Source: Dictyophora rubrovolvata | Lineage: Eukaryota; Basidiomycota; Agaricomycetes; Phallales; Phallaceae | Assembly (NCBI GenBank): GCA_029959195.1 | Contig: CP114123.1 | Span: forward strand, 124,001-188,000 | DNA length: 64,000 nt | Direction of reading: 5' to 3' | In this document: one piece after another, positions 35,873 to 48,400 of the stretch | Position numbering within the stretch: position 1 is the stretch's first letter | Layout: every line of letters starts with the position of its first letter | Translations under genes and position numbers: made by a program | Notes under the pieces: generated by a model | The model's input: the letters and a program-made list of their open reading frames with translations, nothing else | What the model was told of the DNA's origin: nothing | The model's database searches: none

Positions 35873-36399
35873 GCGTGGGAATTACACTGGGACTTCAAAA
35901 GTTTCTAATCACCGCTTGATACTATAGACACTCTTTGTCCAGTACGTCGACCAGCCTGGGATTCCAACATCGTCATAAGGAACTCTGCGATAAAGCCGAA
36001 CACTCTATCTTTCGTACCGCCTTGCTAGCCATTTCAAATTCTTTAATGGATTTTGGGCCCGTTCAACGATGTCGGAGGTTTTAAGCCGGCTGGGCGATAC
36101 ATTTTTGCGAAAGGGAGTCGGAAATCTAACCAACTGTTGTGTATGTACATCTCATTTCTCTGACGCATTCGCTTTTGTTAACGGGATGATTGTTTAATGT
36201 CATGGACGTCCTCCCTCTCCCCATAGCCGCATAAACTTTTTTCAAATGTCGGAAGCAGAAAGGACCTCGCACGACATCTGTTCTGAGTATCCAAAACATT
36301 AAAACTCATTCAAAAGTTCGTCCTATCATTGTTTTCCACGTGCTGAATCGTTCGGTCGATCTCAATGATAATATGTCTATAGATATGTAACAACAGCTG
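35873..36399 (-). repeat. Inverted repeat arm 2 (partner 29317-29854)
   Basis: Reverse-complement copy of the segment at 29317-29854 with only scattered differences and a few small indels (for example near 35930 and 36260). On the plus strand it can be read as a kinase-like fragment with internal stops, consistent with its position 0.6 kb after the kinase relic. Confidence 0.88.
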
Positions 36400-36959
36400 A
36401 TCGATTTTCAATGAGAAAATGTCGCTCCCCTGAGGCACATCTAGTTTCATAATCTCCATCTATAGCTTTTTTTCCTCTTCCCCATCATACTCATATGTCT
36501 TCAGTGTCTTTTTTTTTGCTGAGGTCGTCGGCTTCAGTGGCCTTCAGTGGCATGATTGCAAAAGGATTGAGGGACTCTGGCCACGCATTGTTACACCGGT
36601 CCTGCGCGCGCGTCCTATTCTGTCCAAATTCTCGCAAGCTTTTCTTCGCTAGCGTTGGACCCATTCACGCGCTTTCTAGGCGTATTGAGATTATCTAGAT
36701 AGTCTGGTTACATGGAGTGATCCACTCTCATTGGCAGGGGATTTCATCGAAATTACTATGTCAAATTCCATAGGGAGAAGTTTCAATGATGATCATGATA
36801 CCCCTTTGCCGATATGAATGGATGTGAATTCATGTCCTATATATACTTTGTCTATCAAGGATGCTGAGAAAAAAAGAAGGCGACAGCGAAGAGGATGTGT
36901 ATTTCAAATTTCAGTGTATACTACAAATCGCACGCTTGAGCTTCTCATCAACAACCGTC
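36400..36959. other. Intergenic region upstream of ligase F
   Basis: Spacer of about 560 bp. It contains a candidate TATA box at 36837-36846 and otherwise no recognisable feature. Confidence 0.45.
36837..36846 (+). promoter_or_regulatory. Candidate TATA box of ligase F
   Basis: The sequence ctatatatac lies about 115 bp upstream of the ligase F start codon, matching the position of a similar site before ligase D. Confidence 0.4.
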
Positions 36960-39445
36960 ATGTACCTACCCTCATTATTCCCTCCTATTCCAGATGTCCC
37001 AACGGTCAACTATCACCATGTTGTCTTCCCCCGTGGACTGGGCCAGACAGACGAGGAAGACTATACAATCCACGTCGATGTCATAACTGGCCAACAACGC
37101 TCTGCGAATGAATTTACCCGAGACGTACATGACGCTATTACTGCTTTGGGGATGAAAAAGGTCTCTGGAGGTCTGAAATTGGAAAATCAGCAACATAGAG
37201 TCGGAATTTTGAGCGATAACTGCATGGTGTGTCCAACTTGCTTAACTTGTTATCACCAATTGTCGACATGATTCGTGTTGCGCTATCAGGAATATATCAC
37301 AATCATACACGCTCTGATAGGGTTGGCCGTCCCTTTCGTGCTCTTATCGCCTTTTTCAACCCAATGGGAGCTATCATACTGCCTGAAAAAAGCGGACGTA
37401 ACACATGTCCTAGTCCACAAATCCTACTTCTCAAGACTTTATCTAGCTGCAGCGGAACTTGGGATTTCCGATGAAAATATTATATTATTTGAAGGCAACT
37501 CATCTCCGCTTTTGACAGAACCGGAAGACATAACACGATTTCAATCATTGCGAAATTTAATTCAACTTGTTCGAGCAAAGAAAATCCCTAAAGAGCCGAT
37601 TCGGCCCGTGCAATCCAATACGATTGCCTATCTCATTTTCTCTAGTGGGACGACTGGTCCTCCGAAAGGTAAGGGAGCTAGCTACATTACCTGACACGGG
37701 TGTCTTTATCCGACACACCCAATCCAGCTGTTATGATCTCGCACGAGAACCTACGTTGCAGTATCGAGCAAATTTTAATATATGAATCCATAAGGGAAGT
37801 CGCAAAAGAAGATGTAAGTATTTTCTCTTTTACCAACAATATTGAATAATGGCTCACCGCCCGGGTATCTGCATTAAATTAGCCCCAACCACCTGCTCTA
37901 ACTACAAGTTTAGCTTTCTTACCGTTCTATCATACATACGGTTTACATGTCACTTGTTTACGGTACGGTGACCGGCTTTCCTCATTTCTGATCCAAAATT
38001 GATCTTTCCAAGATCTGTCCCCCGGTTCCGAGTCAGATTCATAATAATGCCTCGTTGGAATTTAGATCTCGCCCTCGAACAAATACCCAGGTATCTTGAA
38101 TCACAAAATAATAAATAATACACATTTACCTGGTACCGGCGTTCGTTTTAACTTTTACTTTATAGATACCGTGTCAACATTATCCCCGTCGTGCCATCCA
38201 TCGTCCATACCTTACTCAATTCTCCAAAATACAAAAGTATCGACACATCATCCGTCAGGACTATAGGTTTTGGAGCGGCGCATCTTTCAAAATCTATGGA
38301 AGAAAGTTTACATGCTGCTTTTCCGAATGCCGGTCTCGGAGAAGGTTAGAGGACTTGGTCGTCCAAACCTTTTTATCACTTACCCCATATTTTTCTTACT
38401 GACTCACAATGAAAGGATATGCTCTTTCCGAATCGGTACAATAAATGCCTTACAATCAATATTTGTATCACATATCTGATCATGGATGCTACAGACCTCG
38501 GCAGCACTCGTTCGACCATTGTCAGGAAGGTCATATGCGAAGTATTACAACCACAACGCAACAGGTCAGTTTTTCAATGCGAAAATCATACACTCGATAC
38601 TCAACATCCTTTTCAGGCATCTTAAGCCCTGGATTCGAAGCACTCATACTCCGTCCAGACGGGACGCATTGTGTGCCAGACGAGCCTGGTGAACTATACT
38701 TGAAAGGCAAACACGTCGCCCTCGGTGAATATTATCTACCATGGAAAAATTTCCTGAACCTTATGCTTGACTAAATAATGAATCAAGGTTATTGGCGAGA
38801 TCCCAAAGCGACAATTGAAACATTCTTACCAACGGGATGGCTTCGGACGGGCGACATATTCAGCGCAGACGTTCATGGTAATTTTTATTTCAAGGAACGC
38901 GCGAAAGCGAAGTCCTTCCTTTCTCGAATCGAGAACGATTCGTCCTTGCTCATGTGAATTTCTCAGGACACCTTGAAAGTATCAGGTCTCCAAGTCTCAC
39001 CAACCGAAATAGAAGACGCGATATACGCTGAACCATCTGGACTAGTACAAGACGTAGCAGTTGCAGGTGTTTTGCTTCCCAACAACCGACTTAGTGATGA
39101 AAAAAGCCCCAGAGCATGGATCGTTTCGAGTGACAAGGGGAAAAAGTTAGGAGAGGCGCATGTGAAAAGGGTTATTGAAGAATGGACCAAAGCGAAGCTT
39201 AGTCGGTATAAGTGGTTGAGAGGTGGGATTCAGTTTGTTGATCAGGTATGTACCTGAAAAAGACGATTCCCTGAGTTTGAAGTACTAGTAGTTCTCTTTC
39301 TCAAGATTCCGAGGAATCCTACTGGTGGGTAAACCTTTTGGTTGATTCTTCATTCACTTGAAACCTTTACTTAGGTAAAGTTCTCCGAAGAGTTCTACAA
39401 GACGAATATGCAAATCAGCATTCACACATACGCATTAAGTTGTAA
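36960..39445 (+). CDS. Adenylate-forming acyl-CoA ligase-like protein F
   Basis: Complete ANL-family ligase and the likely parent-like copy of relic E. It starts MYLPSLFPPIPDVPTVNY and contains DYTIHVDVITGQQRS. A3 is FSSGTTGPPKG, followed by AVMISHENLRC after an intron. Next come FLPFYHTYGLHVTCLR, YALSES (A5), RPDGTHCVPDEPGELYLKG, GWLRTGDIFSAD and TLKVSGLQVSP. The C-terminal NPTGKVLRRVLQDEY is reached through the 19-nt exon 39306-39324. Stop TAA is at 39443-39445 after HIRIKL, nearly the same tail as ligase D (HVRTKL). All catalytic motifs are present. The substrate is unknown. Confidence 0.87.
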
Positions 39446-39662
39446 ATGTTTCCCAAATCTACGTGTGTATTAGTAAATGTTCTTTGAATCACAAGAAAAG
39501 AAGAGCGGTTGTACATATGTATGCCTAGATACACGAGAACATGCAACCTTGCATCAGGTTGAAAGAGCATCAATAAACAATATATGCAAAACTGCAACCC
39601 ATTACATTACTTGACAAAAAACAACCTCCAACCACTACACTCACCATCGCATCCAAAAAAAC

Positions 39663-41757
39663 TCAAACTTCGCAAACAAATCCATCCTTATCCTCCAATC
39701 CAACAATAGCAGCACCCAAACACCATCCCAACTCCGTCTCGCCAACCTTCTTAGCAATCCTAACTTGCCGTTCATCATCCAGTTCGTACCCAAGCCTCAA
39801 CAACGTGTACATAAACGTCAAGTCGAGGCAGTACTCCGGGCGTCCCCGTAAATCATCCATGAGTTCGGGATTCGTTCCCCAATTATATGTCCAAGAATCT
39901 TCGCCTTGGCAAATTTGTTGTGCAAAAGTGCGGATGGTGGATATAGGGAGCGTGTGCGTTTGTGAGGACGAGGGAGAAGAGGATGCTGATTGTGATTGTG
40001 ATTGCAATAGAGGGAAGAGACGATCGTAGAAGTAGGAGAGGAGGAGGACAGGTCCACTTGGGAACGTATCGATGAGCGAAGGCTGGTAGACGCCGTTGAA
40101 CGAACAAGGTTTCACGTTGCAGAGTCTATAAACGACTTTCAGAGCAAATTAAAATTGACATTGTTAGAAGGAACATACGCGTCTTTAGCCATAACCAACT
40201 CCATAATCCTCTTACATCCTTCGAAAGAGCCAACATCAGCACCGGTCATGACGACCTTCCGATTCGAACTCGGCGTCGTAGCTCTCAAATCGACAATCTC
40301 GACTTCCCTATCTGTCCCACGCGAAAGACATGCATTCGAGATGTACGATGAATATGGATCCTCATCGTCCTCCTCTTTCGGTGCAGGAGCCAAAAACTCC
40401 ACGAGACGGTGCACGCTCTGTCTTGCTTGCATCAGGCCATACCCGAGATACGAATGCTGGTACAGAACATGCGAGTGCCCGTTAAACTCTAGATGGTATT
40501 TGTGCTCCCCTTCTTCGAATTTGGCGTTTGGCTTTGTGAAACTCGGTTCGAAGACGATTTGTGTTGAAGCCCCTCCCAAGTCCAGGACAGCTAGACTGTC
40601 ATCGCTGTTCGAGCCCGAGTCAGCGCCATCGCTGTCTCTGTTGTTAATAGAGTTGAAAAGGTAGTTGACGGTTATCCACGCATAGACACCTGAACGAAAA
40701 AAAAGAATCCTCAATGCATGTGTATATGAACTTTATGCGTCGACAAGTACCTTCATCTTTTCCATCCATAATAACCACACCATCCTTCTTCGGAACAGGG
40801 AACGGCCATCTCTTCTCCAGTCGTCCCTGAACAGCCTCCAAAATCGCCGAACTCTGTTCATTGCCCAACAACCTCAGCCCCGCCGTGGCCTTCACAACCA
40901 CAGGCGTACACTTTTGCACGTCCTTGGGCACAACCTTCACCGCCTCTTCAAGTAGCACATCCAAACTCTCAGCGCCCTTCTCCGGATCATTCGCGAACTC
41001 GGACAAACCGGGTTTTGTCATTTTGAACACTTCAGATTCAAAGGCCGGTGTTGGATCGCAGTTGTGGAATTTGTAGATGTGGATTCTTGAGCCTGTTGAG
41101 CCTGCGTCGATGATTAGAGACCATTGAACTAGGGGTTTGTTCGGTGTGTAAGGTTTTGTGCAGAAGGGCGTTTTGGAAGCGTCTGATGGGTTCGTTTCGG
41201 AAGAGGGTGAAGGGAGGGTGCTGGTGATGGTTTCGATGTCGTCTAGTATATACGGTAGACGTGAAGGCGTGCTTTGAGGTCCAGCCGGTGCTATAAAGAA
41301 GATAACGCTTAACACCGAACCGAAAACGCTTGACGGTTAGTTAACACGTACCATCATTCCACCCTTCGTAAGTATTGGTGACAACACTCAGAACTTTCTT
41401 CCTCCTCTCCCTAGGACCAAACAACGCTACAAAGACGAATAACCCAAGTCCGAGAGCAACAACAATTCTCCAATTGAACCTCTTTCTCGGACCCATGGGC
41501 ATCGCCGACATCGAACCACGGCGCTGTCCTCCTTCCACCAACTCGTACTCTTGACCGGCTCTATCTCTACCAATCCCCAGTCGAGGCAAAATACTCAACG
41601 AACGACCATTATTATTCCCCATGTGTTGATGAGACTTTGAACGGAAAGTACTTTTGGTACGACCTGGCAGCGCTGTGGTGATAGTCGTATTTGGGGGAAC
41701 CTTGGGGTCGACGAATTCGGTTTTTGTATCTTGTGAAACGTCTCCTTTTATTTTCAT
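39663..41757 (-). CDS. GDA1: Golgi guanosine diphosphatase (GDA1/CD39 family)
   Basis: Hydrolyses GDP (or other NDPs) produced by glycosyltransferases in the Golgi lumen, allowing exchange of nucleotide sugars. The four apyrase regions are visible: IIDAGSTGSRIHIYKF (ACR1), VKATAGLRLLG (ACR2), MDGKDEG-VYAWITVNYLF (ACR3, across an intron) and VLDLGGASTQIVFEP (ACR4). A type II membrane anchor, RIVVALGLGLFVFVALFG, follows the cytoplasmic N-terminus. The C-terminal exon holds SFNGVYQPSL and RPEYCLDLTFMYTLL, and the stop is at 39663. The start is uncertain: ATG 41757 is given, but ATG 41622 (MGNNNGRSLSILPRL) is a strong alternative, and both precede the anchor. The intron at 41292-41345 joins YEGWND to APAGPQS. 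Confidence 0.9.
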
Positions 41758-41958
41758 GCAATCATCAAAAAGAAAAAGATTATAAGAGCGCGAGGCCAAG
41801 ATATCTATAGGTTCGATGAATGAGAAGGTTGCGAGGTACAGGTTGATTCCTATGATCGTGTATGTTATGTAAGCGTGATTTGTCATCCGACACCCTAACA
41901 TTCTACACCACTCTACACGCTCCATAGTCCATACCGCTCATATACTTTAAATATATCG

Positions 41959-44172
41959 TCAAAGAAGACCAGCTCGGCGAATAAACTTGAGTCCAAATCG
42001 TCCTACAGAAAACGCAGTACCGTCAAACCCAGCAGTGCCCATAACGCGCTTCTCATATCCTTCTCTAGTCTCCCCGGGTTTTAATTCGATATCCAATTTC
42101 CAGTCGTGCAAGATGTGTGCGAGAAGATTAAGACTTTTAGTAAGCGCAAATTTGCGACCAACACAATTACGTGGGCCGGCTCCAAACATTAGAGTTTCGC
42201 TCTCGGAGACGCCATACCAGCGAGATGGTTTAAATACATGAGGTTCCGGGAAATCGAGTGGATTGTTGACTAAAAGCGCGGGATCAGCATGCTCATGTAT
42301 TACCGAGAGGAATCGAATTGGAACGTACATATCGAAATGATATCCAGGATAATTTTGGAACCTTTGGGAAGAACGATCGTCTCCTCCCTTGGGCGTTTGA
42401 CTTTGACAGCAGTGTCCTCGGTGAAGGCACGAGGAAGGAAAAATGGGGCAGCTAGTCAATGATGGTTTGACTACTAACATTGACGTGGACGAATGATACG
42501 TACGGTATCGCCTCCCTGCTTCCAAAAAGCACCCGAACAAATGAGGCACAGTTTCCATTTGTTTAATGTCCTAAACATTATGTTAGAGTTTGACCATTTT
42601 AAAGACTATGTTAGAACACATGTACAATCTTGCCATTTTTGATTACGAAGCCCAGGATTTCTTGGTACGCTTTGTCTTGCTCTTCTTGATGGATTGCCAG
42701 GAACCCTAGTGTGGCTGTCAGAGTACTGGCAGTTGTTTCTTCAAACAAGCTTAGTTACATGAAAGACAACGCCATGTCAATTCCTGAAGCACGTACCATG
42801 TCCCGCAAAGAGTAGTGTAAACATATTGGCGACCTTTTACGGAAAGGACAACGGTCAAGCACAAATTATTCCAATTTGTTTGACAAAGCTTACTGTTTCT
42901 TTCTCACTAAGCAAATATTTTCCTGAATCCTCACTCGATGCCGCAATAAGACGACGCAGGATATATCCGTCTTCATCAGAGTCCTCGTTTGTCTTAGCGT
43001 TAGATCTTTGATGAAGCACGAACTGCTCAGTTGTAGACCGCATGGTATCCCATGCAATTCCTACGTCTTTAATACTTGATGTTACTGTTAGTGCGAGCAT
43101 TCCCAAATACAAATATCTGATTTACCTTTTTATGGGAAGTTTATAAAGCCATCCAGGAACAGTGCTTTTGACCCTAAAGGTAGCGGCTGAGAGTCGTATG
43201 GCGTCCACGAGAGAGATTTCCTTCCCCGGGTCAACATCCACATGGTCATCTTTAGGCCAGGGCATGGGTAAACCGAAACCGCAACGCCCCAAAATGACCA
43301 GAACAGCCTGAAATGCTTTTGGTTCATATGAAATCACGTTCCAAAAAATGAAAACCAGAAAACCTTTGCTAGAATGTGTTTGACGTCCGGAACAAATATT
43401 TCATTCTTTGTCGTCCATCCCTCAGTGTCCAACATTTCATGGTACACAAGGGCTGTTTCTGAGCGTAGATTGGTGTAACTGTAAGGTGACCGATTAAGGG
43501 GGTTAATTGATTGGACAGTGCAAAAGTGAACACGAACAGCGTAGAATGGAAAGCAGGAGTAACTGCTCGTCTATGTTTCCGCCACAAATCACCACTGGCC
43601 GAAGCAAGACTATGTCCCCAAACGCTGTTACATGAAGTGTGTAACATTAGATCAAAAGATGGAATAATCGTGAGCAAAGAACATACCACTCCGAAGTTAA
43701 TTCCGTAGGTTTGATAAGCTGAGTTTTGTTTTCATTCCCTAATAGTTGCTTGAGAACATCCACCGAACAGGTGCATAGGTAGGCTTCTCCGTTCAAGATA
43801 GGAACGATAGAAATAATATCATGACTGAAATTAAAATATGCTGTGGTACATTAGAATGCATTTCAGTCGTGGTAGAAGCATTTTGTTCGCGAACCCGAGT
43901 CCTTGTTCACCCAAGACCAGTTCCCGCCGAGATTCCAAAAAGAACTGGGGATAACGGCTCCCAAAATCGTGATGGGACTTAATAAAACTCGATATCCGGG
44001 TATATAATTTACTTTCTGCATTAACACGGTTCAATCGGTGCTTTTCACGATATGGTATTCCTGGGAAGGAAGTAAATGATATACATACCTTGAGTCCATT
44101 CAAGAAACGACGGGCGGTCCATGCAATGAATGTACCTAACCCGACGAGTATTACTGTAGTGGTTGACTGCAT
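41959..44172 (-). CDS. Cytochrome P450 (different family from the 22 and 56 kb genes)
   Basis: Heme-thiolate monooxygenase. The ATG at 44172 gives the membrane anchor MQSTTTVILVGLGTFIAWTA. The oxygen-binding I-helix is LLFAGH-ETTASTLTATLGF across an intron near 42750-42800. A K/K' region exon reads APFFLPRAFTEDTAVKV. Splicing near 42270-42330 joins ILDIISI to FNNPLDFPEPHVFKPSRWYG. The heme loop is FGAGPRNCVGRK, the canonical FxxGxRxCxG with Arg, unlike the other two P450s here. The stop is at 41959 after FIRRAGLL. The reading in alternative frames across 42360-42460 is a shadow. Substrate is unknown. It sits among conserved genes, so a cluster role is less likely. Confidence 0.86.
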
Positions 44173-44430
44173 AGCCGATGTTGTCAAAAACAAAAATGAG
44201 AGTGGAATAAAAGGCCTTTCAGAAAAGCCCGGTCTCAATTTAAATCGAACGACTTTCGTACACTACAGCTTACTCCGCGGAGGTAGCGTACCGACCAATG
44301 CATAAGCCCGACGGCCATTGCACACATTCGCCCGAGAAATAAGCGTTCAAGTAATACATAGTAATGCAATTTCGGATAAATGATACAAAAATACAAATAG
44401 GCGTTGTAACTCACAATCTACGACTGATGC

Positions 44431-45155
44431 CTACCTGCTACTGCCGCCCTGTCCATTACTATTAGCCCTCATTCTCTCTCTCTCTCTAACCTCTCTCAGA
44501 TTAGCACGTAACAGCTCCACGACATCCGAAGGCCTAGGCTGCTCTCCCAGCCCAGCCGCCTCGGGGTCACCCATGACAGGAACACCTTCACCGCCGCCAC
44601 CACCACCACCACCAGCTACCATCAAAATATTGGCACTGGGATCAACACTATTCGCAGTCATAGTAGTCCGATGTGTAAACTTCCTCATTGCGCTCTCAAA
44701 CAACTCCTCCTCTTCAAGTTCTGCGACTCGTTTCCGCAATGATGTCATGACTTGTTCAAATAACTCTAGTAGTAGAAAATGGTTATTTAATGGACAAAAT
44801 GAGCGCAATAAAACATGGAACATTACCTCTCTCTTGAGCAGGAGACGTCGGAACAGGTAACAAGACCGAAACAGGCTCGACATGAGGTTGTTGGAACGAA
44901 GGCCAAATTCCGTTATCCTCCATAACCCACTGCTCAAACTCCTGATCCTACATCCCCGCCAATAATCAGACGATATGCAATCAACGTCTAAAAAGCACGC
45001 ACAGTCCAATCCCAAGTCTTAGCTTTCGCATCTCCTCTTGCATCTTCCCAAAAACTATTGTCATCAAATTCTTCATCTGTTATATCTCGAGGAATGTGCA
45101 CGTCAGGTGGTAAATAAACTGGGTCAGGTAAATGGATCGGATGAGTTGAGCTCAT
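44431..45155 (-). CDS. Conserved-looking hypothetical protein with acidic N-terminus and coiled coil
   Basis: Not recognised. The ATG at 45155 gives MSSTHPIHLPDPVYLPPDVH and an acidic block (DITDEEFDDNSFWEDA). An intron starting GTGCGT after WDWT joins to DQEFEQWVMEDNGIWPSF. A second intron leads to ELFEQVMTSLRKRVAELEEE, which looks like a coiled coil, followed by a Gly run (about eight Gly) and a charged C-terminus (LREVRERERMRANSNGQGG), with stop at 44431. The length is roughly 195 residues. Well-defined introns and the lack of in-frame stops argue for a real gene. A role as a small nuclear or scaffold protein would be a guess. Confidence 0.65.
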
Positions 45156-45419
45156 GTTACGAGACAAAGAAGTTGCCAAAAAGGTGAGACGAGTCCCAGC
45201 TCCGCCTCACTGACTTAACTGCCACTGACGCGTCCACAAGACACCACAACACCCACATCCGTCCAGTGGACGATAATAATAGGAAATCTAACATTTATTC
45301 GCTAGTATTCATACAAATCATACAGCAACAGAAAAAACGAACATAAAACATAGAAAACAAAAATGCATAATTTTGAGATAAAAGTCCGACAACAAACAGC
45401 ACACATTTTGATTAACTCC

Positions 45420-48400
45420 TCAACCCGAACACATCAAACAAGCCTCCTTGTTTTCAATAGAACAATACAATTTCGCTTCTTCCAATTCTCGTTCACGTCG
45501 TCGTTGCAAAGTAGCCGTGAACTCGGGATCTTCAGAAGCAGCTTTAGCTGTTCGTTCGTCAAGCCATGCTGGTACGGCAGCTGAAGAAGTCGAAGCCGAT
45601 GTAGACGCGGACTCTATCAGCACGGAGCTTGACGACTCTTGCGCAATACTAAGCTTCTTCATCTCACTAGTAGTAGCTGCGACAGACGTTTCTACTTCTG
45701 GTTTTGGTGATGGAGAGGGTGTGGGCATGGTAGCGCTAACTTGTGGCTGCGGTTGAGCTGGAGCTTGGGGCTGCGACTTTGGCTTCGGCTCCTGAGGAAC
45801 GGCTTCCTTCTTCTTCAAATAGGATTGATCAACGGTGAATTGAATGGCTTGCGCAGCAGGTCTTGTACGAAGATAGCTAAAAAGGAAAGAAAGAGCCCGA
45901 TAAGAAACAGAAAATAGGAATTTGACAATAGACTTACTACATGCCAGTCTTCAACCCTCTACGCCACCCATAAAAGTGCATACTTGTCTAAGGATTGAAG
46001 GTTAGACGAATCACACTCGGCACAACAAAACGCAACAACGCACCAACTGATTTTTCGTCGGAGCCGCCAAATGAACATTCAAACTTTGACTCTGACAGAT
46101 AAAAGCACCACGATCTGCAGCAAGATCGAGTACTTTCTTCTGGCTGATCTCCCAAACCGTCTTGTAAATCGCTTTGACATCGTCAGGAATCTCGGGGATG
46201 GTTTGGACGGAACCTTGCAAAAACCAATCAATGACCAAGAAAAAATAAGAACCGATAAGATTTCCAAACATACCATTATTAGCGATAATCTTATTCCTCA
46301 TATCATCGTTCCAAAGTCGAAGTTCAACAAGTTCCTTAAGCAACCACGGACAAACGACCTGGAATTCTCCAGCCAAAACCCGTCGAGTGTAAATGTTGCT
46401 AAACATAAATGAGCAACGTGAACCTTCCATCGCAACGAAATCATACATACCTAGTATAAGGCTCGAAACACTCGTTGAAGCCCAAAATCTGACTGGTAGA
46501 AGCCGTAGGCATAGGAGCGCACAACAACGAATTCCGCAACCCAACACGCTGTACACGCTCCTTCAATCCATCCCATTCCCACAGCGAACTAGGCGTAACA
46601 CCCCACAGATCAAACTGCAGCTTTCCTTCACTAGCCGGACTGCCTTGGAACGTCTCGTATGGCCCATCCGTCTCCGCTATATCACAACTTGCTTCAACAG
46701 CCGCATGATAAATAGTCTCGAAGATTTGAACGTTAAGTATCTTAGCTGCTTCGGAGTCGAAGGGCATGTGAAGCGCCATGAATGTATCCGCAAGACCTTG
46801 CACACCGATTCCGATGGGACGGTGGCGCATGTTAGATTTGTGAGCTTCGGGTACAGGGTAGTAGTTGACGTCGATGATACGGTTCAGATTGAATGCGACG
46901 ACTTTCGCTACGTCGTGCAGCTTTTGGAAATCGTATTTACTCGTCTTGGTATCGATAAAGCTAGGTAGGGCCAGTGACGCCAAGTTGCAGACGGCTACTT
47001 CGTCAGGAGACGAGTACTCGATGATCTCTGTGCAAAGATTCGACGACTTGATCGTTCCCAAGTTCTTTTGATTCGACTTAGCTACATAAAAGAAGAGACG
47101 TTAGCCAAATACAAGTCGTATAGCAAAGAAAACGCACGCACCATTTGCAGCATCTTTATAACACATAAACGGGCCACCAGTTTCGATTTGCGAATCAAGA
47201 ATGGCAAACCAGAGCTTCTGCGCTTCAACGGTCTTCTTCGCACGCCCTTCACGCTCGTAACGTTCATACAACTCCTCAAACTCGGCTCCATGAACCTCTG
47301 CAAGACCCGGAGCCTCATTCGGACAGAACAAAGACCATTTTTTGTCCTCTTGCACCCGTTTCATGCTTAACATAAGTTCAGTACTTAAAGTCTTAGTGTT
47401 GAATGAAAACGACTGACAAAAGATCGGAAATCCAGAGTGCGTAGAAAAGATCACGGGCGCGAACTTCTTCTTTACCATGGTTCTTTCTGAGATCGAGAAA
47501 TTCAAAGACATCGGAATGCCAAGGCTCTAAGTAGATCGCAAAAGCACCAGGTCGTTTGTTACCACCCTGATCGACGTAGCGTGCTGTAGCATCGTATGCC
47601 CGAAGCATGGGCACAATGCCATTGGAGTACCCGTTAGTACCCGCGATGTATGACCTAAAACAACGACAAGAGTTAGAAAGAGGCCATGTCAAACACGGAG
47701 CTTAATCATACCCAGTAGCTCGGATATTATGAATACTCAGCCCAATACCACCGGCAGTCTTGGAAATCATAGCGCATGTCTTGAGCGTGTCATAGATACC
47801 CTCAATGGAGTCATCCTTCATGCAAACGAGGAAACAAGAAGATAGCTGCGGATGGGGTGTGCCAGCGTTGAATAGTGTGGGACTGGCATGGGTGAAAAAA
47901 CGTTGGCTCATAAGATGGTATGTTTCGATGGTGCGGTCAATGTCGTTGCCGTGGATACCAACGGCGACACGCATCAACATGTGTTGAGGACGCTCAGCGA
48001 CGCGTCCGTCAAGGCGGAGGAGGTAGGATCGTTCGAGCGTTTTGAAACCAAAGCTACAGGCAGACTGTTAGTTTCAATCAGCGCGGATAGCTTCTCAACA
48101 GGTACGTACAAATTGTAGTCAAAGTCTCTGTTATAGACTATAGCAGAATCAAGCACTTCCGCATTCTTGCGAACGACTTCGTATGTGAAGTCAGATATTA
48201 GACTAGCAGGTTTTCCGTTCTTCGGGTTAACTGTGCCCCAGCAATCAGAGGGAACGCACAAAAGAAGAGCGCAATAAGCACAACATACCATATCGGTACA
48301 AATCTTCAACGACTTCGCTGAATTTCTTCTTAGTTTCTTTGTGCAAGTTGGAGATGGCAATACGTGCGGCCAGGATGGCATAGTCAGGATGGCTGGTGGT

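Noticed and set aside
10237-39445. Standard PKS, NRPS or terpene cluster
   Set aside because: No core synthase motif was found on either strand; the ligases are stand-alone without carrier or condensation domains.
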